A DNA stretch of 64,000 bases from NCBI GenBank assembly GCA_039720395.1, contig CM077833.1, positions 14,631,133 to 14,695,132 of the forward strand, given 5' to 3'. A program made the translations under genes and the position numbers. Below, piece after piece: positions 10,679 through 22,893 of this stretch. Below the pieces are notes generated by a model. It saw only the letters and a program-made list of their open reading frames with translations, was not told the origin of the DNA and did not search any database. Position 1 is the stretch's first letter; every line of letters starts with the position of its first letter. Source of the stretch: Liquidambar formosana (Eukaryota > Streptophyta > Magnoliopsida > Saxifragales > Altingiaceae).

Positions 10679-13600
10679 AAACCAAGCCTTAAGTTGCTTA
10701 ACTATTAAATCTTCTTTGGAATTTTCTATTTGGTTCATATGAATGCAGTTTCATTCATCCTTTGAACTCCATATAATCTTGCTTGCTTCAGTTCTTTAGG
10801 CTCCTTAGTTACAAGATGGGTTTGGAATCAAGTTACAATCTTAGAGTAGCTTTCTTTGCTTGCCTATATGGTCAGTGCTTTTATGTAATATTTTCATATA
10901 TATAATAATATCTCAATGGAGTCTTCATGCCAATGATGGGTGTTATATTATATTCGTAAATTTTTATATCAATTGTAGTGAAGTATATCTAAATAATATT
11001 TTATATTTAGACTATATTTGTGTTAATTCTATATCAAATTTTCCACATTAGGCTAATTCTTCCTTGAGCTTTAATTTTGTAAATATTCAGCATGAATTCT
11101 GACGTTTAGGTTTAGCTGAATCTCAGGACACATATGTGTAAATATGTGGTTGGCTGGGTTTGGGCTTGACTCCTACTCGACCCTATTATGAACCTCAGGT
11201 ATAAATCAGTTCAGGTTGGTTTTTTGGTTAAATGGTTCAGGTTGTTTAATGTAGATTGAACTCAACTTTTGGAATAATTGGAGCCAGTTGAGTTCTTTTT
11301 CTTAGTAATTTTCTTCTGATAGGTAAACCATGCTCTGTTGTTTGTGGCTGCGAGATAGGTCAACCATGCATAGCATGAGGTATAGAATCCCAAACCCAAG
11401 CTCTGAGTGGCCTAATTTCAACTGGAGCTTCTAAGCTCAAGCTTAGCTCATTTAGTTACATGAACTGATGAACATGTGGATGGATTTGAGCTAGCTTCAA
11501 TAATTGAGTAAGGAAATTTACTAGACAAAAATAATTGCTTGTAAATTAGCCTGTCAGTTTTCATTTAGGCGCCTAAAAGGGTTTTTAAAGAAATGCTATT
11601 TAAGGCACTACCATTAAAATATATTAATGAACTTTATAAAATGATTACCTCAAGAGAAACCATTAGATCTTGAAATTTATGTCTCAAGAAGCGATAGGTA
11701 TTAGGTTCAACTTTTCAATCTCCCTTAGGGCTAGCCACCAGGATTCTTGAGTGTTTAGCAGAAATAGGGTGTATGATTGTCTTACCAATGTTTTAGATAA
11801 TTAGTTGGTTAAAAAATTTGGATACCTTGTCTAAACTAAAGAAAAGAAAAAATACAAAAAGCAAACAACAAAATTTGAGTTCTAAGAGGGCCAAGATTTG
11901 AACCCTACACTACACTGTCATGTTGATTATGAGTTTGTGACAATGAAACTCTCTCTTGTAGACCATTGTCAATTTAGGACCAGACGTTGTGATTTTAGCA
12001 TTAATTGTGACTCAATTAATATTAAAATCACAATATTGATAATATGCTACTCTTAAAAACATTACCAAATACAATGTGGGTCAAGTTGCCAATGGTCTTA
12101 CGATTTAGTTACTCTTCTCCCTTCTATGTAGGGGAGGTTATAGGTTCGAATTTTAAGAATAACTAAATGATGATGTAATGAATCTCTCACCTATATTGCC
12201 ATAAAAATAAAATAAAAATTAGAATGAGTTAATTTGTTGGTTTATAATTTGCATGTCTCGTCACAAATAGATATGGTCATATACTCCTATGGATTTTGGA
12301 AATAAGATTTTGGGAATAAGATAATTGGAGGAGTTGGGATAAGTTCAGGGGCGATATTTCAAATCTTGAAATGGGTTAGGAGCACTCCATGAGGTAATTG
12401 TTACAAAATTCGATTGGATTTTCTATCTTAGCCACACACCAAAGGAAAAAAAAGAAAAAAAATAGGGGGGGATTTTTCAAAGGGTGGGCTTATTTTCATA
12501 CCTTTTTATTTGGGGGCTTAAATTCACACCTATCGTGGTTTATATTCAGACCATTTTACTCGCTTTTACTGATAAAAAGATGTGGATTAAAAAAAATTAT
12601 ATATATACTACTTATAAAAGTCTTAATTAGAGAAACTTATGATTGATTATATTGACCCTAATAAAAAGCAAAAAGACAACACTATCCTCTTATTTTATAA
12701 ACCATCCACTGTATCTTGAACAAACAATGTTTGTCTAAAACTCTTCTACTTTTTGTCATCCCTTTAGATTGATTTCTAATGTTGAAAGACTAATTTTTTT
12801 GAACAACAAAACGTAATCTTCTTATTTATCCAAATTATTCTCTTTTATCATATGAATGTCTCCTCCTTCTCTGCCCATAACATCTCCTTTCTTCCTCTTC
12901 CTTCTTCCAAAATTTGTCGTTTAAATGGACTTTTTGGTCATTGATTAAGCGAAAATTATTAATAACAAAAAGTCCACTTAAACGATAGATTTTGGAAAAA
13001 CTTTCTTCTAAAAAGTTGTTTGAAATGATGTTTTCTAATAGAATACGCGATCAGTTTTTATGAAAACCTTTTATATTTTTCATAAAATCTTAAAGTGTAA
13101 AATAAGTAGGGGATAAAAAAACAAGTCTTTGGGTGCCAATAGAGGCTCCCTATTTTTCCTCTAGTTTAACCTAGAATTGATTGATTGTGGTGAGGCCTTG
13201 AAAAACAAAATTATTTCAACTTAAAGTAGGGACGGTGGGGAGATATATTTTTTGACAATCAATAGAATTAACCCATACCCCTAACCACCTAATATCAACA
13301 AATGGGTATCAATGTTTTTTTCATAAGCTTGAACATGAGATTGCTTACTCAACAAGTGAGGAAAATGACACTAAACTATCCTACCATCGACCATGGAGAG
13401 ATATATGAACCTAATGTTTTAAGTAAAATGGAGACAAGAAAAATTTACTAAAATGAAACCCTAATTTAATGAGAAATTTAAGTATTTATAATTTGTTTTT
13501 GGTCGAGATGCTGATATACGAAAGTGAAAACATCATGTAGCTTTCCATAGTAGGCAATTAAGAACACTTCTGTTAATCTAAATTTTCAGATATTTGTATT

Positions 13601-14239
13601 TGTTTGGAGCTTTGTTTCGTTCTTGTTTTTAGAGGACTTTCTTTTGCTTTGTTTTTTTGTTTTTAGATTCCTTGCTTCTTATGAAAAATGTAGTATATAT
13701 ATAGAAAATAGTGCTATAATATGAAGCATTTCATACAGGGTCCTGGTCACAAAAGTACAACATTTAGAGAAGTTTTTAATTAATATTTGATTAGCTAATT
13801 GATATTTGATATATTGTATTCTCATCAAGAATTAGTTTGATTTTATGTATTATACTTGAATTTTTAAATTTTATAAACCAGTAAGTTGTTTTTAATTTTT
13901 TCCCCCCTTTTGTTACAAGTTGATTAGATTATTACTTATGTGAAGTTTCTTAAACACGTGGTAAGTAATACAACTAATTGCGAATCTAATTTACAAGAAA
14001 AAAGAGAAGGTCTCTTGACCTGTTGAAGACATCTGCATGCAGCAAAATCTGGAATACTTGAAAAGTTTGTTTAGTATAGTAAACTTTATGGAGAGAGAGT
14101 AAAATGCATTGAAAATGAATAATGATGGGAACTCACATGTCTTTTAAGCTGAAGAAATAATCATAATTGCTTTGCCTTGAATGTCATTTGGTTATCTATC
14201 AAATACTCTTTTTAAAAGTTAAAAATATCCAAGTGTACG
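10679..14239. other. Gene-free A/T-rich stretch
   Basis: No reading frame here has recognisable homology. The first part is the original flank of the copia target site. A small hairpin lies at 12907-12995 (30-nt arms, about 27 paired). The remainder is A/T-rich with no gene, LTR or tandem array that I can see. Confidence 0.6.
12907..12995. repeat. Small inverted repeat (hairpin)
   Basis: The left arm 12907-12936 and right arm 12966-12995 match in inverted orientation at about 27 of 30 positions, around a 29-nt loop. It contains the word GTCGTTTAAATGGACTTTTT and its near complement. It may be a foldback MITE remnant or a hairpin-RNA precursor. No adjoining target duplication was seen. Confidence 0.6.
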
Positions 14240-17200
14240 TTGATTCTTATCTCTTGGAATTGTCGTGGGCTTGCTCAGGCCTCGGTAGTTCGCCATCTCA
14301 GGGCGATGGTGCATGAATGTAACCCAGATTGTTTGTTTCTTTCTGAAACCAAGATTGGGTTATTGAAGATGCGGGAGATTGTGGCTGCTTTGGGGTTCTT
14401 TTCATCTGAAATTATTCCAGCTCTTAACAAATCTGGGGGTTTATGTCTTTGTTGGAAAAGGGGCGTGGATATTGAGATCACTGCTGCAAGCAAATTCCAC
14501 ATTTCGGCTCTGGTTTTTTTGGATCCAACGGAGTCTCCCTGGCTTATGACATGTGTTTATGCTTCCCCCTACAAACATTTGCAGTTCCAATTGTGGGACT
14601 CCTTGTCTCAGACTAGCGTGGCTCATGTAGGCCCTTGGCTTTGTATAGGAGATTTTAACAATGTTTCCAGCCAACAAGAGAAGAAAGGGGGTAGACGGTT
14701 TGCCTCTAGCTCTAGTGGGGGTTTTGGAGGCTTTTTAGGGGATTGTGGTATGATTGACCTTGGGTTCTCTGGAAACCCATTCACCTGGTCTAATAAGAGA
14801 GTTGGACTTGCAAACATTAAAGAACGTTTGGATAGGGGGGTTGTCAATCCAGCATGGAGGGCCCTTTTTCCTCAAGCTTTAGTCACGCATCTACCCGCCA
14901 TTGGTTCTGACCATAATCCGCTACTCATGAAGTCTGTTGGTGAAGGTGCAAGTTTCCCTCGTCCTTTTAAGTTTGAAGCAATGTGGGTTCGGGATGACTC
15001 TTACTTTGAGGTTGTCAAGCATGCTTGGGAGCAGCCGGTGACAGGCTCTAATCCTACTCGTTTGTGTAAAAAGATTAACAACACCAGAAGAGAGCTGCGT
15101 CATTGGAACTCTGAACACTTCGGCAATTGCACCCGATGAGCAAAAAGACTAAGGCAGATCATTGATCATTTGCAACGTGAGGACCCTTCCGTGGAGAACT
15201 TTCAATTGCAGCAGACTCTCCAAGTTGATTTAGATGAACAATTGAGAAGGGAAGAAATTAAGTGGCGCCAAAAATCTAGAATCCAGTGGTTGCAAGCAGG
15301 TGATGCAAATACCCGGTTCTTCCACCTTTCTACAATCATTTGACGGAGGAGAAATGTAATTGATTGTTTGAAAATCGAGGATGGATCATGGGTTCAAGGT
15401 AGACATCACATAGGCAACCAATTTGCTAGGTATTTTGCTAAACTCTTTGGTCTGACTCCACATGAATGCCCCCATGAACTTGAATATCTTTTATCCCCGG
15501 TCATTAGTGAAGCAGAAAATTCGAGGCTTTTAAGCATTCCCTCAACTGAAGAAATTAAGCTAGTGGTTTTCAGTATGCCTTCTCAAAAATCGCCTGGGCC
15601 TGACGGCATGTCAGCCATTTTTTACAAAACTTGTTGGGATACGATTAAACAGGATGTCGTTGCTATGGTGCAGAATTTCTTTCGTGATGGTATTTTGGAC
15701 AGAGAGTTAAATCATACCTTTATTGCGCTTATCCCAAAATCCCAAGGTGCATCTCAAGTCAACCAGTTTCGTCCGATAAGTTTATGTAATGTCGGATATA
15801 AAATCATCTCAAAAATCCTCACCAACAAGCTTCGGACTGTTCTGGATAAAATTGTCTCTCCTTGCCAAGCTGCCTTCATTCTAGGGCGTTACATAGCTGA
15901 AAATGTAATTCTTACTCAAGAAATTTTGCGTACTTTCTCGAAAAAAGCTAGGAAGGTGCTTTGATGGCTACCAAAATTGATATGGCAAAAGCATAGGACA
16001 AGGTGCAATGGGACTTGATTGAAAAAATTTTAAGCAACCTGGGTTTTCACCTATCTTTCATCAAACTGATTATGACGTGCATTACCACCCCTACTTTCTC
16101 CATCCTCATTAATGAGGGGCCAATGGGTTATATTGTCCCAAAGAAAGGGCTTCGCCAAGGCGATCCGCTCTCTCCATTTCTCTTCCTCCTTTGTGCTGAA
16201 GTCCTTTCTCATATCCTTATGTGGGAAGAAGAACATGGAGATCTACATGGTGTCAAAATAGCTTGGAACTGTCCTGCGATTTCACAGTTGATGTATGCTA
16301 ATGATTTGGTTATCTTTGGAAGGGCGGATACCAAAGAAGTAGAGTCTATCAAGGATAGTCTTGAGCTTTATGGGGAATGGTGTGGCCAAGAGGTTAACAC
16401 CAGCAAGTCAGGTGTCCATTTTAGCGAAAATATCTCCCATTCTAAGGCTATTGAGTTAAAGACTTCTCTAGGTTTCAAGCTTATCAAAAGGGATGCCATT
16501 TACCTTGGGCTCCCTATGTTTGTGGGGAGAGCCAAGAGAGTTTCTTTTCAACCGGTGTTGGAAAAGGTATGTGGGAAAATAGCTGGGTGGAAATGCAAGA
16601 CCTTATCCTATGCTGGCAGATCCACTCTTGTTCAAGCTATGCTCTCTTCTATTCCTTTTTATGCAATGTCCTCCTTTGCGTTGCCTTCATCTTTATGCTC
16701 GGACATTGATTGTAAAATTAGGCGGTTTTGGTGGGGTCACTCTGATGATAACAAACATCAGTTATGCCTAAAAGCTTGGGACCAGATTTGTAAACCAAAA
16801 CAGTTAGGGGGTTTGGGTTTTCGACGAACAAAAGATGTTAATCGTGCTTTTTTAGCAAAGTTGGGCTGGCAAATGGTAAGTGAGGACAACAAGCTTTGGG
16901 TTTCCCAATTGACGAAAAAATATTGCTTAAGGAATTCTTTTTTCCATGTCCGGAAACATCAATCTGATTCTCACATCTGGAAAGCCATCCTTGATTCGAG
17001 AGCTATTGTATTGCAAGGGTCTTGCTTTGTTGTTAGGAATGGGGAGTCTATTGATATGTGGACAGATCCTTGGGTGCCAGTTAGTGTCAATTTTAGAGTT
17101 TCACCTTGTCCTGATGCTGATGAGCTCCCAATGAAAGTTACGGAGCTAATGGAAAATGGCTAGTGGAATAGGGACCTGATTGAGGCAATTATGGGAGAAA

Positions 17201-18354
17201 ATGATGCCAAAGCAATTCTACAGATCCCCTTGCCCCTTTTTGATTATAGTGATAAGCTAGTTTGGGTGGCATCAAGATCAGGAAAATTTTCCGTAAAGTC
17301 TGCCTACTTTGTTGACCAAAAAAATAGATGGGGTTAGGTTCCAAGTTCAGAAGAGGCAGTTTGGAAGAAACTATGGAAATCTAAGCTTCATGCTAGGCAA
17401 ATGACTCTACTATGGAGGATTCTTTCTGGGGCTTTGCCTATGAGAGGGTCGCTTGCTATTCGTTTTCCGATCAATGACCCCTATTGCCCCTTGTGCAATT
17501 CTGAGATTGAAACGCCAGTCCACCTTTTTTTCCGATGTCCCATTGCTAGGTCTATGTGGTTTGTTAGATGGGGACTTCGCACAGACTATTTTCAGAATTT
17601 TGATATGCTCGATTGGTGTAAAGCCATTTTGAACCCCTCATTGGAATTAAATATACAACTCACTAATGAGCTTGACTTTCTTGTTTGGGCAACGTTTTGG
17701 TGTCAGACAATTTGGAAGCATAGAAATATGGTGATCTTTGAAGGTTGTACTGTGTCTCTTAATAAAATGGTTACGGATATTGAAAGTAAGATGACTGAAT
17801 TTTTGGCCCTGGGCAACCCATCTCTAGCTCGCCCAGATGGTGTCCACCATTTACAGACATCATCCTCTTCGAATAGCTGGGATTGCCCCCCTACTGACTT
17901 TATGAAGTTGAATTTTGATGCCACAGTCGGTCCCACAAAGAGTTGTGCAGCTGTTGTGGCCCGCAACCATAATGGTGAAGTTTTGGGGGTCTCTTCTCAC
18001 ATTTCTGATGGGGTGGACCCAACTGTGGCAAAGGCCAAAGCGGCCAGATTAGCTGTGTCAATGGCTAGGGATAAACAGTGGAACCTAATATGGGTTGAAG
18101 GAGATGCCCAGTCCATCATTAACCTGTTCTCCCCATCATTGGATGCCCCATGGCATTATGAAGTCATCATCTCAGACATACGTTTTGGTTTGTCACAATT
18201 TAACTCTGTCACTTCTCGAAAAATTCCTAGAATGGCTAATGGAGCTGCTCACGCTATGGCGAGGTGGGCACTTAGCGTGGACTTCTCAGGTTTTCTTGAT
18301 GCAGACTCTCTTCCCGCTCCGGTTACGGTGGCCTGCCTTGTAGATTTGTGCTAG
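14240..18354 (+). pseudogene. LINE ORF2 pseudogene: endonuclease, reverse transcriptase, RNase H
   Basis: The domains follow in order. The apurinic endonuclease spans 14240-15139 (ISWNCRGLAQ, LSETKI, CIGDFNNV, GSDHNPLL). The reverse transcriptase spans about 15550-16900 (KSPGPDGMSAIFYKTCWD, FRPISLCNVGYKI, LRQGDPLSPFLF). A zf-RVT region lies at about 17330-17580. A plant L1-type RNase H spans about 17890-18330 (KLNFDATVG, WVEGDAQS). In-frame stops are at 15137-15139, 15341-15343, about 15994-15996, 17161-17163 and 17335-17337. One frameshift falls near 15950, moving from frame 2 to frame 1. The RT active site reads YANDL where YADD or FADD is expected, so a catalytic aspartate is lost. An RNase H glutamate also appears to be lysine (AKAKAARLA). 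The copy is dead. Confidence 0.9.
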
Positions 18355-18446
18355 TCTCCTTCTAGTTTTTTTTTTTTTTTGTTTTGTTTTGTTCCTTTTG
18401 GTTGTTTGGTTGTTTTTTTATGTTCTTCGCAGCAAAAAAAAAAAAA
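14240..18446 (+). mobile_element. L1-type LINE retrotransposon, 5'-truncated and decayed
   Basis: A non-LTR element on the + strand. It begins almost exactly at the start of the endonuclease domain, with no first open reading frame upstream, so it is probably 5'-truncated. It ends in a 13-A tail at 18434-18446, after a T-rich 3' UTR. I could not find a convincing target site duplication. The coding region is described separately. Confidence 0.85.
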
Positions 18447-18447
18447 G

Positions 18448-18865
18448 CTTCAAAATACTTACTAGGCTTATAGCACATTCGTGGAGGCATGATGATAATT
18501 TGGATCCTCTGCTTGGGTGTTTGGTTTTTTATTTATTTTAAATAATCCAACAACTCTAAAAACTCAGTTGCCATTAGGGACAAAAGGAGGGGTTGTCAGG
18601 GGCTATGCCCCCCCTCCCCCCCCTGGCGGCTCCCTAAATCCAAACAATGTCTTCAACTCTTGTATGTTGTATGGAGTAAGATGGGGAAATATGCATATTA
18701 TAACACGAGTGGCCCCTGTTTCTTCGCACATGTAGTTATAAGCTTACATATATGCTTTGTAGTTATAGTAAATGGTGTGTGCAGTTTATGAACCCCAACA
18801 CCCCCCCCCCCAACAAGTGAAAAATCCTGGCTTTGCTCTTGGCGCCATCCAATTTATTTCAAATA
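18448..18865. other. Intergenic, C-rich runs
   Basis: No gene is visible. There are two C-rich runs (about 18608-18622 and 18800-18811). The words around 18815-18845 (AAATCCTGGCTTTGC) resemble the terminal sequence of a common plant DNA transposon, but I could not define both ends. Confidence 0.4.
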
Positions 18866-19795
18866 GGGCTGCAAACAAGCTGAGTCACTTATTGATAGTT
18901 TGCAAGAAAGCTCCTTAAGGGTTCGGCTCATGCATAATCAATTAATAAACGAACCAAACTCAAACCTGAATTCTAGGCTCGTTCAGTAAACAAGCCGAGC
19001 TTGAGCATACCAAAATTCGGTTCATTTAGACTCATGAACAAACTCATTAAGAGCTCGATGAGAAGCTTGTTTACGAGCTTGATAAGAAGCTCGTTAGTGA
19101 GCTTGTTTAAGGACTCTTGAGTGGGGGCATAATTGTCCACTATACATTTTAGCATGAAAGAGATATTCATTCCCTAGTAGTAGATGCTTGTTGCTTTTAC
19201 TTATCCTAATAGAGTTTTGGCGTGAAAGAGTACTTCTTTTGCGAGATTCAATGAAAGTATGATGGTATAGTGACTAGTTTTGAAGCATATATGGGTGTTA
19301 TGATGAAGTGCTCTAACCAATAGCTTTAGTGCTTTTTTTTTTTTTTTTTGTTCATATATTGCAACTCCTTATTTAATAGTACTAAACAGTTACGGCCTTA
19401 TGGGGTTTTGATTTTAGGTTCTTTATGGTTTATGCTTAGGGTGATGTGTTCTTTATGTTTTATGCTTGGATAATGTTTCTTATTGTTGATTTCTTGGTTT
19501 ATGCTTGAGATAATATTTTCTTTATAGTTATGCTTGGGATGATGATTCTAAACCACTTATTCCACCAAAAAAAAAAAAAAAAAAAAAATCTAAACGAGCC
19601 AAACTCGAGCTTGAGCTTAAGTTTGTGCTCGGCTTGTTAATTTTAAACAAGTCGAGCTTGAACTCGAATATTTTCTAACGAGTTGAGAACAAGCTCGTGC
19701 TCAAAATTTAGGCTCGTTAAAAAACTTGGCTCGTTTTTAACAAGCTAAACTGGAGTACTCTAAAGTTTGGCTCGACTCGACTCGTTTGTAGTCGA
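18866..19795. mobile_element. Degenerate non-autonomous DNA transposon, hAT-like
   Basis: About 930 bp with imperfect inverted ends. The left end reads GGGCTGCAAACAAGCTGAG, and the right end inverted reads CGACTACAAACGAGTCGAG. Both halves are full of AGCTCG/CGAGCT-type words, as in widespread plant elements with GAGCTCG-rich subterminal regions. There is no coding capacity and no clear 8-bp target duplication. The interior holds a T run near 19330 and an A run near 19566. The family assignment is tentative. Confidence 0.5.
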
Positions 19796-19879
19796 GTCAT
19801 TGGATTACCTAAACAAACCCAAGTATCCAAGCAAAGGATCAAAACTTTTAAAAAAACACATTTAAAAAAAAAAGAAGGA

Positions 19880-20045
19880 AAAATTACAAATTGCCCCTCG
19901 TAACTTTAAGCCGAAATCACTTTTCACCCCCAATCTATAAAATCAGACAAATTGCCCCCTTGTAGTTATAAATTTTTTCATTTTATCCTCTTCTGTTGAG
20001 CAATTGTTAAAATTTTAACAGAAACTAGTCATGTGCCAACTTATT
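19880..20045. repeat. Transposon end resembling Mutator-type TIRs
   Basis: The wording AAATTACAAATTGCCCC, then TCACTTTTCACCCCCAATC, then ACAAATTGCCCCC is close to the ends of the element at 39414-40557 and the copy at 28390-28662. No matching opposite end was identified, so this is a single terminus of the same broad family. Confidence 0.45.
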
Positions 20046-20550
20046 ATACTTTTAAGTCGAAAATACCCTTGTTTAATTATTTTTGTGCTCTGACATAACT
20101 CCGGTTTTCTCTCCAGTGAGCTCTCCGTTCCATTTGACTCTCCACGCATCCATGGCTAAATACCCCCAATCATTGATCAAACGCATTACCTCCATCAACC
20201 CTCTAACCCTTACAAAGGCCTAACACCTAAAAAGGTGGCTAAAGATATTAGGTCTATGAAAAACCAAATTTCTCCACATGTTCTCTGCATATATATTATT
20301 TCAAATTCCTTCCAAGTTTCAAGATGCCATTCTTATAAAATGCTGCACCAAGCACTTTAGAAGAGACCCTACAACTTCTCCTTAAGTGCATCAAAGAGAG
20401 ATCAACTCCCAAGAATCTTAATCGAGACCTTTGATGTAAGGTTACTCCAAAATATATGTCCTAGACTCTTTGGTGTCACAGATCAGGTCCTAATTTAAGC
20501 AGGAATAAAACATTTACACTAGTCTTTCAACACCAGAACCCTTTGATGAT

Positions 20551-20930
<380 letters not shown>

Positions 20931-21581
20931 TTAATGTTCTAAAGATTTTTCTTTTTTGGTTTTGTATTGATTTTATTTTAGAATTTTCGGCGTGATTGAA
21001 AGAGAAAGGGTTTTGAACCTTTGATCTTTATTGCTATGGTTTTGAACTGGATGAAATCGCTGCACTTTCTTTCCAACGAGGACGAATATAGCTAGTGGGG
21101 AAACTCGGTCCCCAATCATGATCGGTGGATATTATTTCTTGTTGCCTCAAGGTGGGAATTTGATGACTTGTTATGTTTCATTGCGAATCATCTTGCTTGA
21201 AGAATATTGTCTTAATTGTTATTTTGTTTTTATGTATTTTGTTCGGTTTCTGAGATTTTGTTGAAAAAATGACTAAAAAAGTATTATAATTTAGGAAAAT
21301 GTCTTAAGGGCAATTGTGTAATCTCACATATTTCGTTAATAGCGTTAATCCATGTTACATTTGTGGAAGATCCCATTTGTGAAAGATCCCAAAAAGGGGA
21401 AAAAAAACACATTTAAAAAAGAAAAAGAAAAAAATACGAGTAGGTCGGCTGGACTGCTTGGCGAGAAGCTGCCGTGAAAACTGCGGGGCCCTACAGAGGC
21501 TATAACCTCAGCGTGCAGCCCGCGTCGGGCAAAATACTACTACTATAAGGAACCCAACCAGCCCAATAGAACGGGCATCTA

Positions 21582-21699
21582 TTGCTACCTTACATGGGCT
21601 GTGGCAATTTGTTACTTCAATTTAAATAAAAAAAAAAAGGGTAACAAATCTGTCTTTTGCTACCTTACATGGGCTGTGGCAATTTGTTACTTCAATTTG
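21582..21699. repeat. 75-bp tandem duplication
   Basis: A 43-bp segment starting TTGCTACCTTACATGGGCTG occurs at 21582 and again at 21657, a period of 75 bp. The spacer is A-rich. Upstream (about 21430-21530) is an unusually G+C-rich patch for this region, with no recognisable feature. Confidence 0.85.
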
Positions 21700-21819
21700 A
21701 GATGTGCATTCCAAAGGGAAGTAGCAAACATATTTATTTTATTTTTATTTTCTATATTTTATATTTTTGATGCTTTTAAATATTATTTAATTTATTTTTT
21801 TAATAAGTGAAATTGATCC

Positions 21820-22893
21820 CTCATAATATAGTTTTTCTTACTTTTTCTAAAAAAAAGTTCTCAATTTTATTTTTATATGGTATCATCATCTACATTTTTT
21901 TTTGTTCACTTAGAGATTGAAAAGAGAGTAGAGATCGAGATTTTTATTTTATTTTTTTCCTTTTTCTTTTTCCCCCTCCCTCCCATCAACAACCAAATTC
22001 AAGCAAAATAATAATAATAATTATCATATACATATATGACCCATTCTAACAATTTCCATGTTACAATCAAAACACATTCAAGGGTTTTCCTAGTCTACCC
22101 AAAATTCTCGAAAACATCTACCCCCAACCACAAATAAATTCAACATTATATGAATTCTCACCAAATTTCAAGAAATACATAATAAAAGTATAAAACACTC
22201 ACGCAACAGCCCCTTGAGATCCGGTATCGTTTCCATGTATCATTTCCATGATGTGGATATTTGGTTTGTGACTGCGTTGGGAAGTAGGTGTGCCTCTAAC
22301 AGGCCATTCTCGTTTGCTAGAGAATGAGAGGAAGAGGGAAATACGAAGTCAACGTGTTTTAGAATTATATGTATAGTATTAAATAGAGTATTTGATTTAG
22401 GGTTTCCTTTGAATTCCTATTTGTGTTTTATATATTAAGGAATGTGTTTTAGAATTTATTAAGGTATGTGTTTTAGAATTATAGTTTCCATATGGCTATA
22501 TTTTCTATATATGCAGAAGGGTGGGTAGTTGTGTATTTAAAAATTAAAATAAGGGTATATTAGTCAATCAAAAGTTTTTCTTACATTCATCTTTTTATAG
22601 GTAGTATAGATAAATAAATAAATAAATAATATATATACATGCATACATCATCATAATTATAGAGAGAAGATACACATCCTTCGATCTTAAGGAAAGTTTG
22701 TGTTTGCGCGTCCTGTCCTGTCCCATTATAATTCAATCGGAACACTGGAGCAGGTGAACTTCTCTACCCCTTAAATTCTCTCTCTCTCTCTCTCTCCCTC
22801 TCCGATTTTCTCTCTCCTCATCTTACTTACGAGTCTCCATTATTTTTTCCCCCCTCTTGAATCCAGGGATTCATTCTGATCTGATATCCAGTC
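21820..22893. promoter_or_regulatory. Upstream region and 5' leader of the IST1-like gene
   Basis: No gene is visible. A (CT)n run at about 22777-22802 lies 90-115 bases before the start codon, typical of plant 5' leaders. The transcription start and TATA box cannot be fixed from the sequence. An A/T-rich stretch with ATAAATAAATAAATAA lies near 22610. Confidence 0.45.

Noticed and set aside
14190..18460. Target duplication around the LINE (TCAAATACT near 14199 against TCAAAATACTT near 18451)
   Set aside because: The match is imperfect and does not abut the 5' border.
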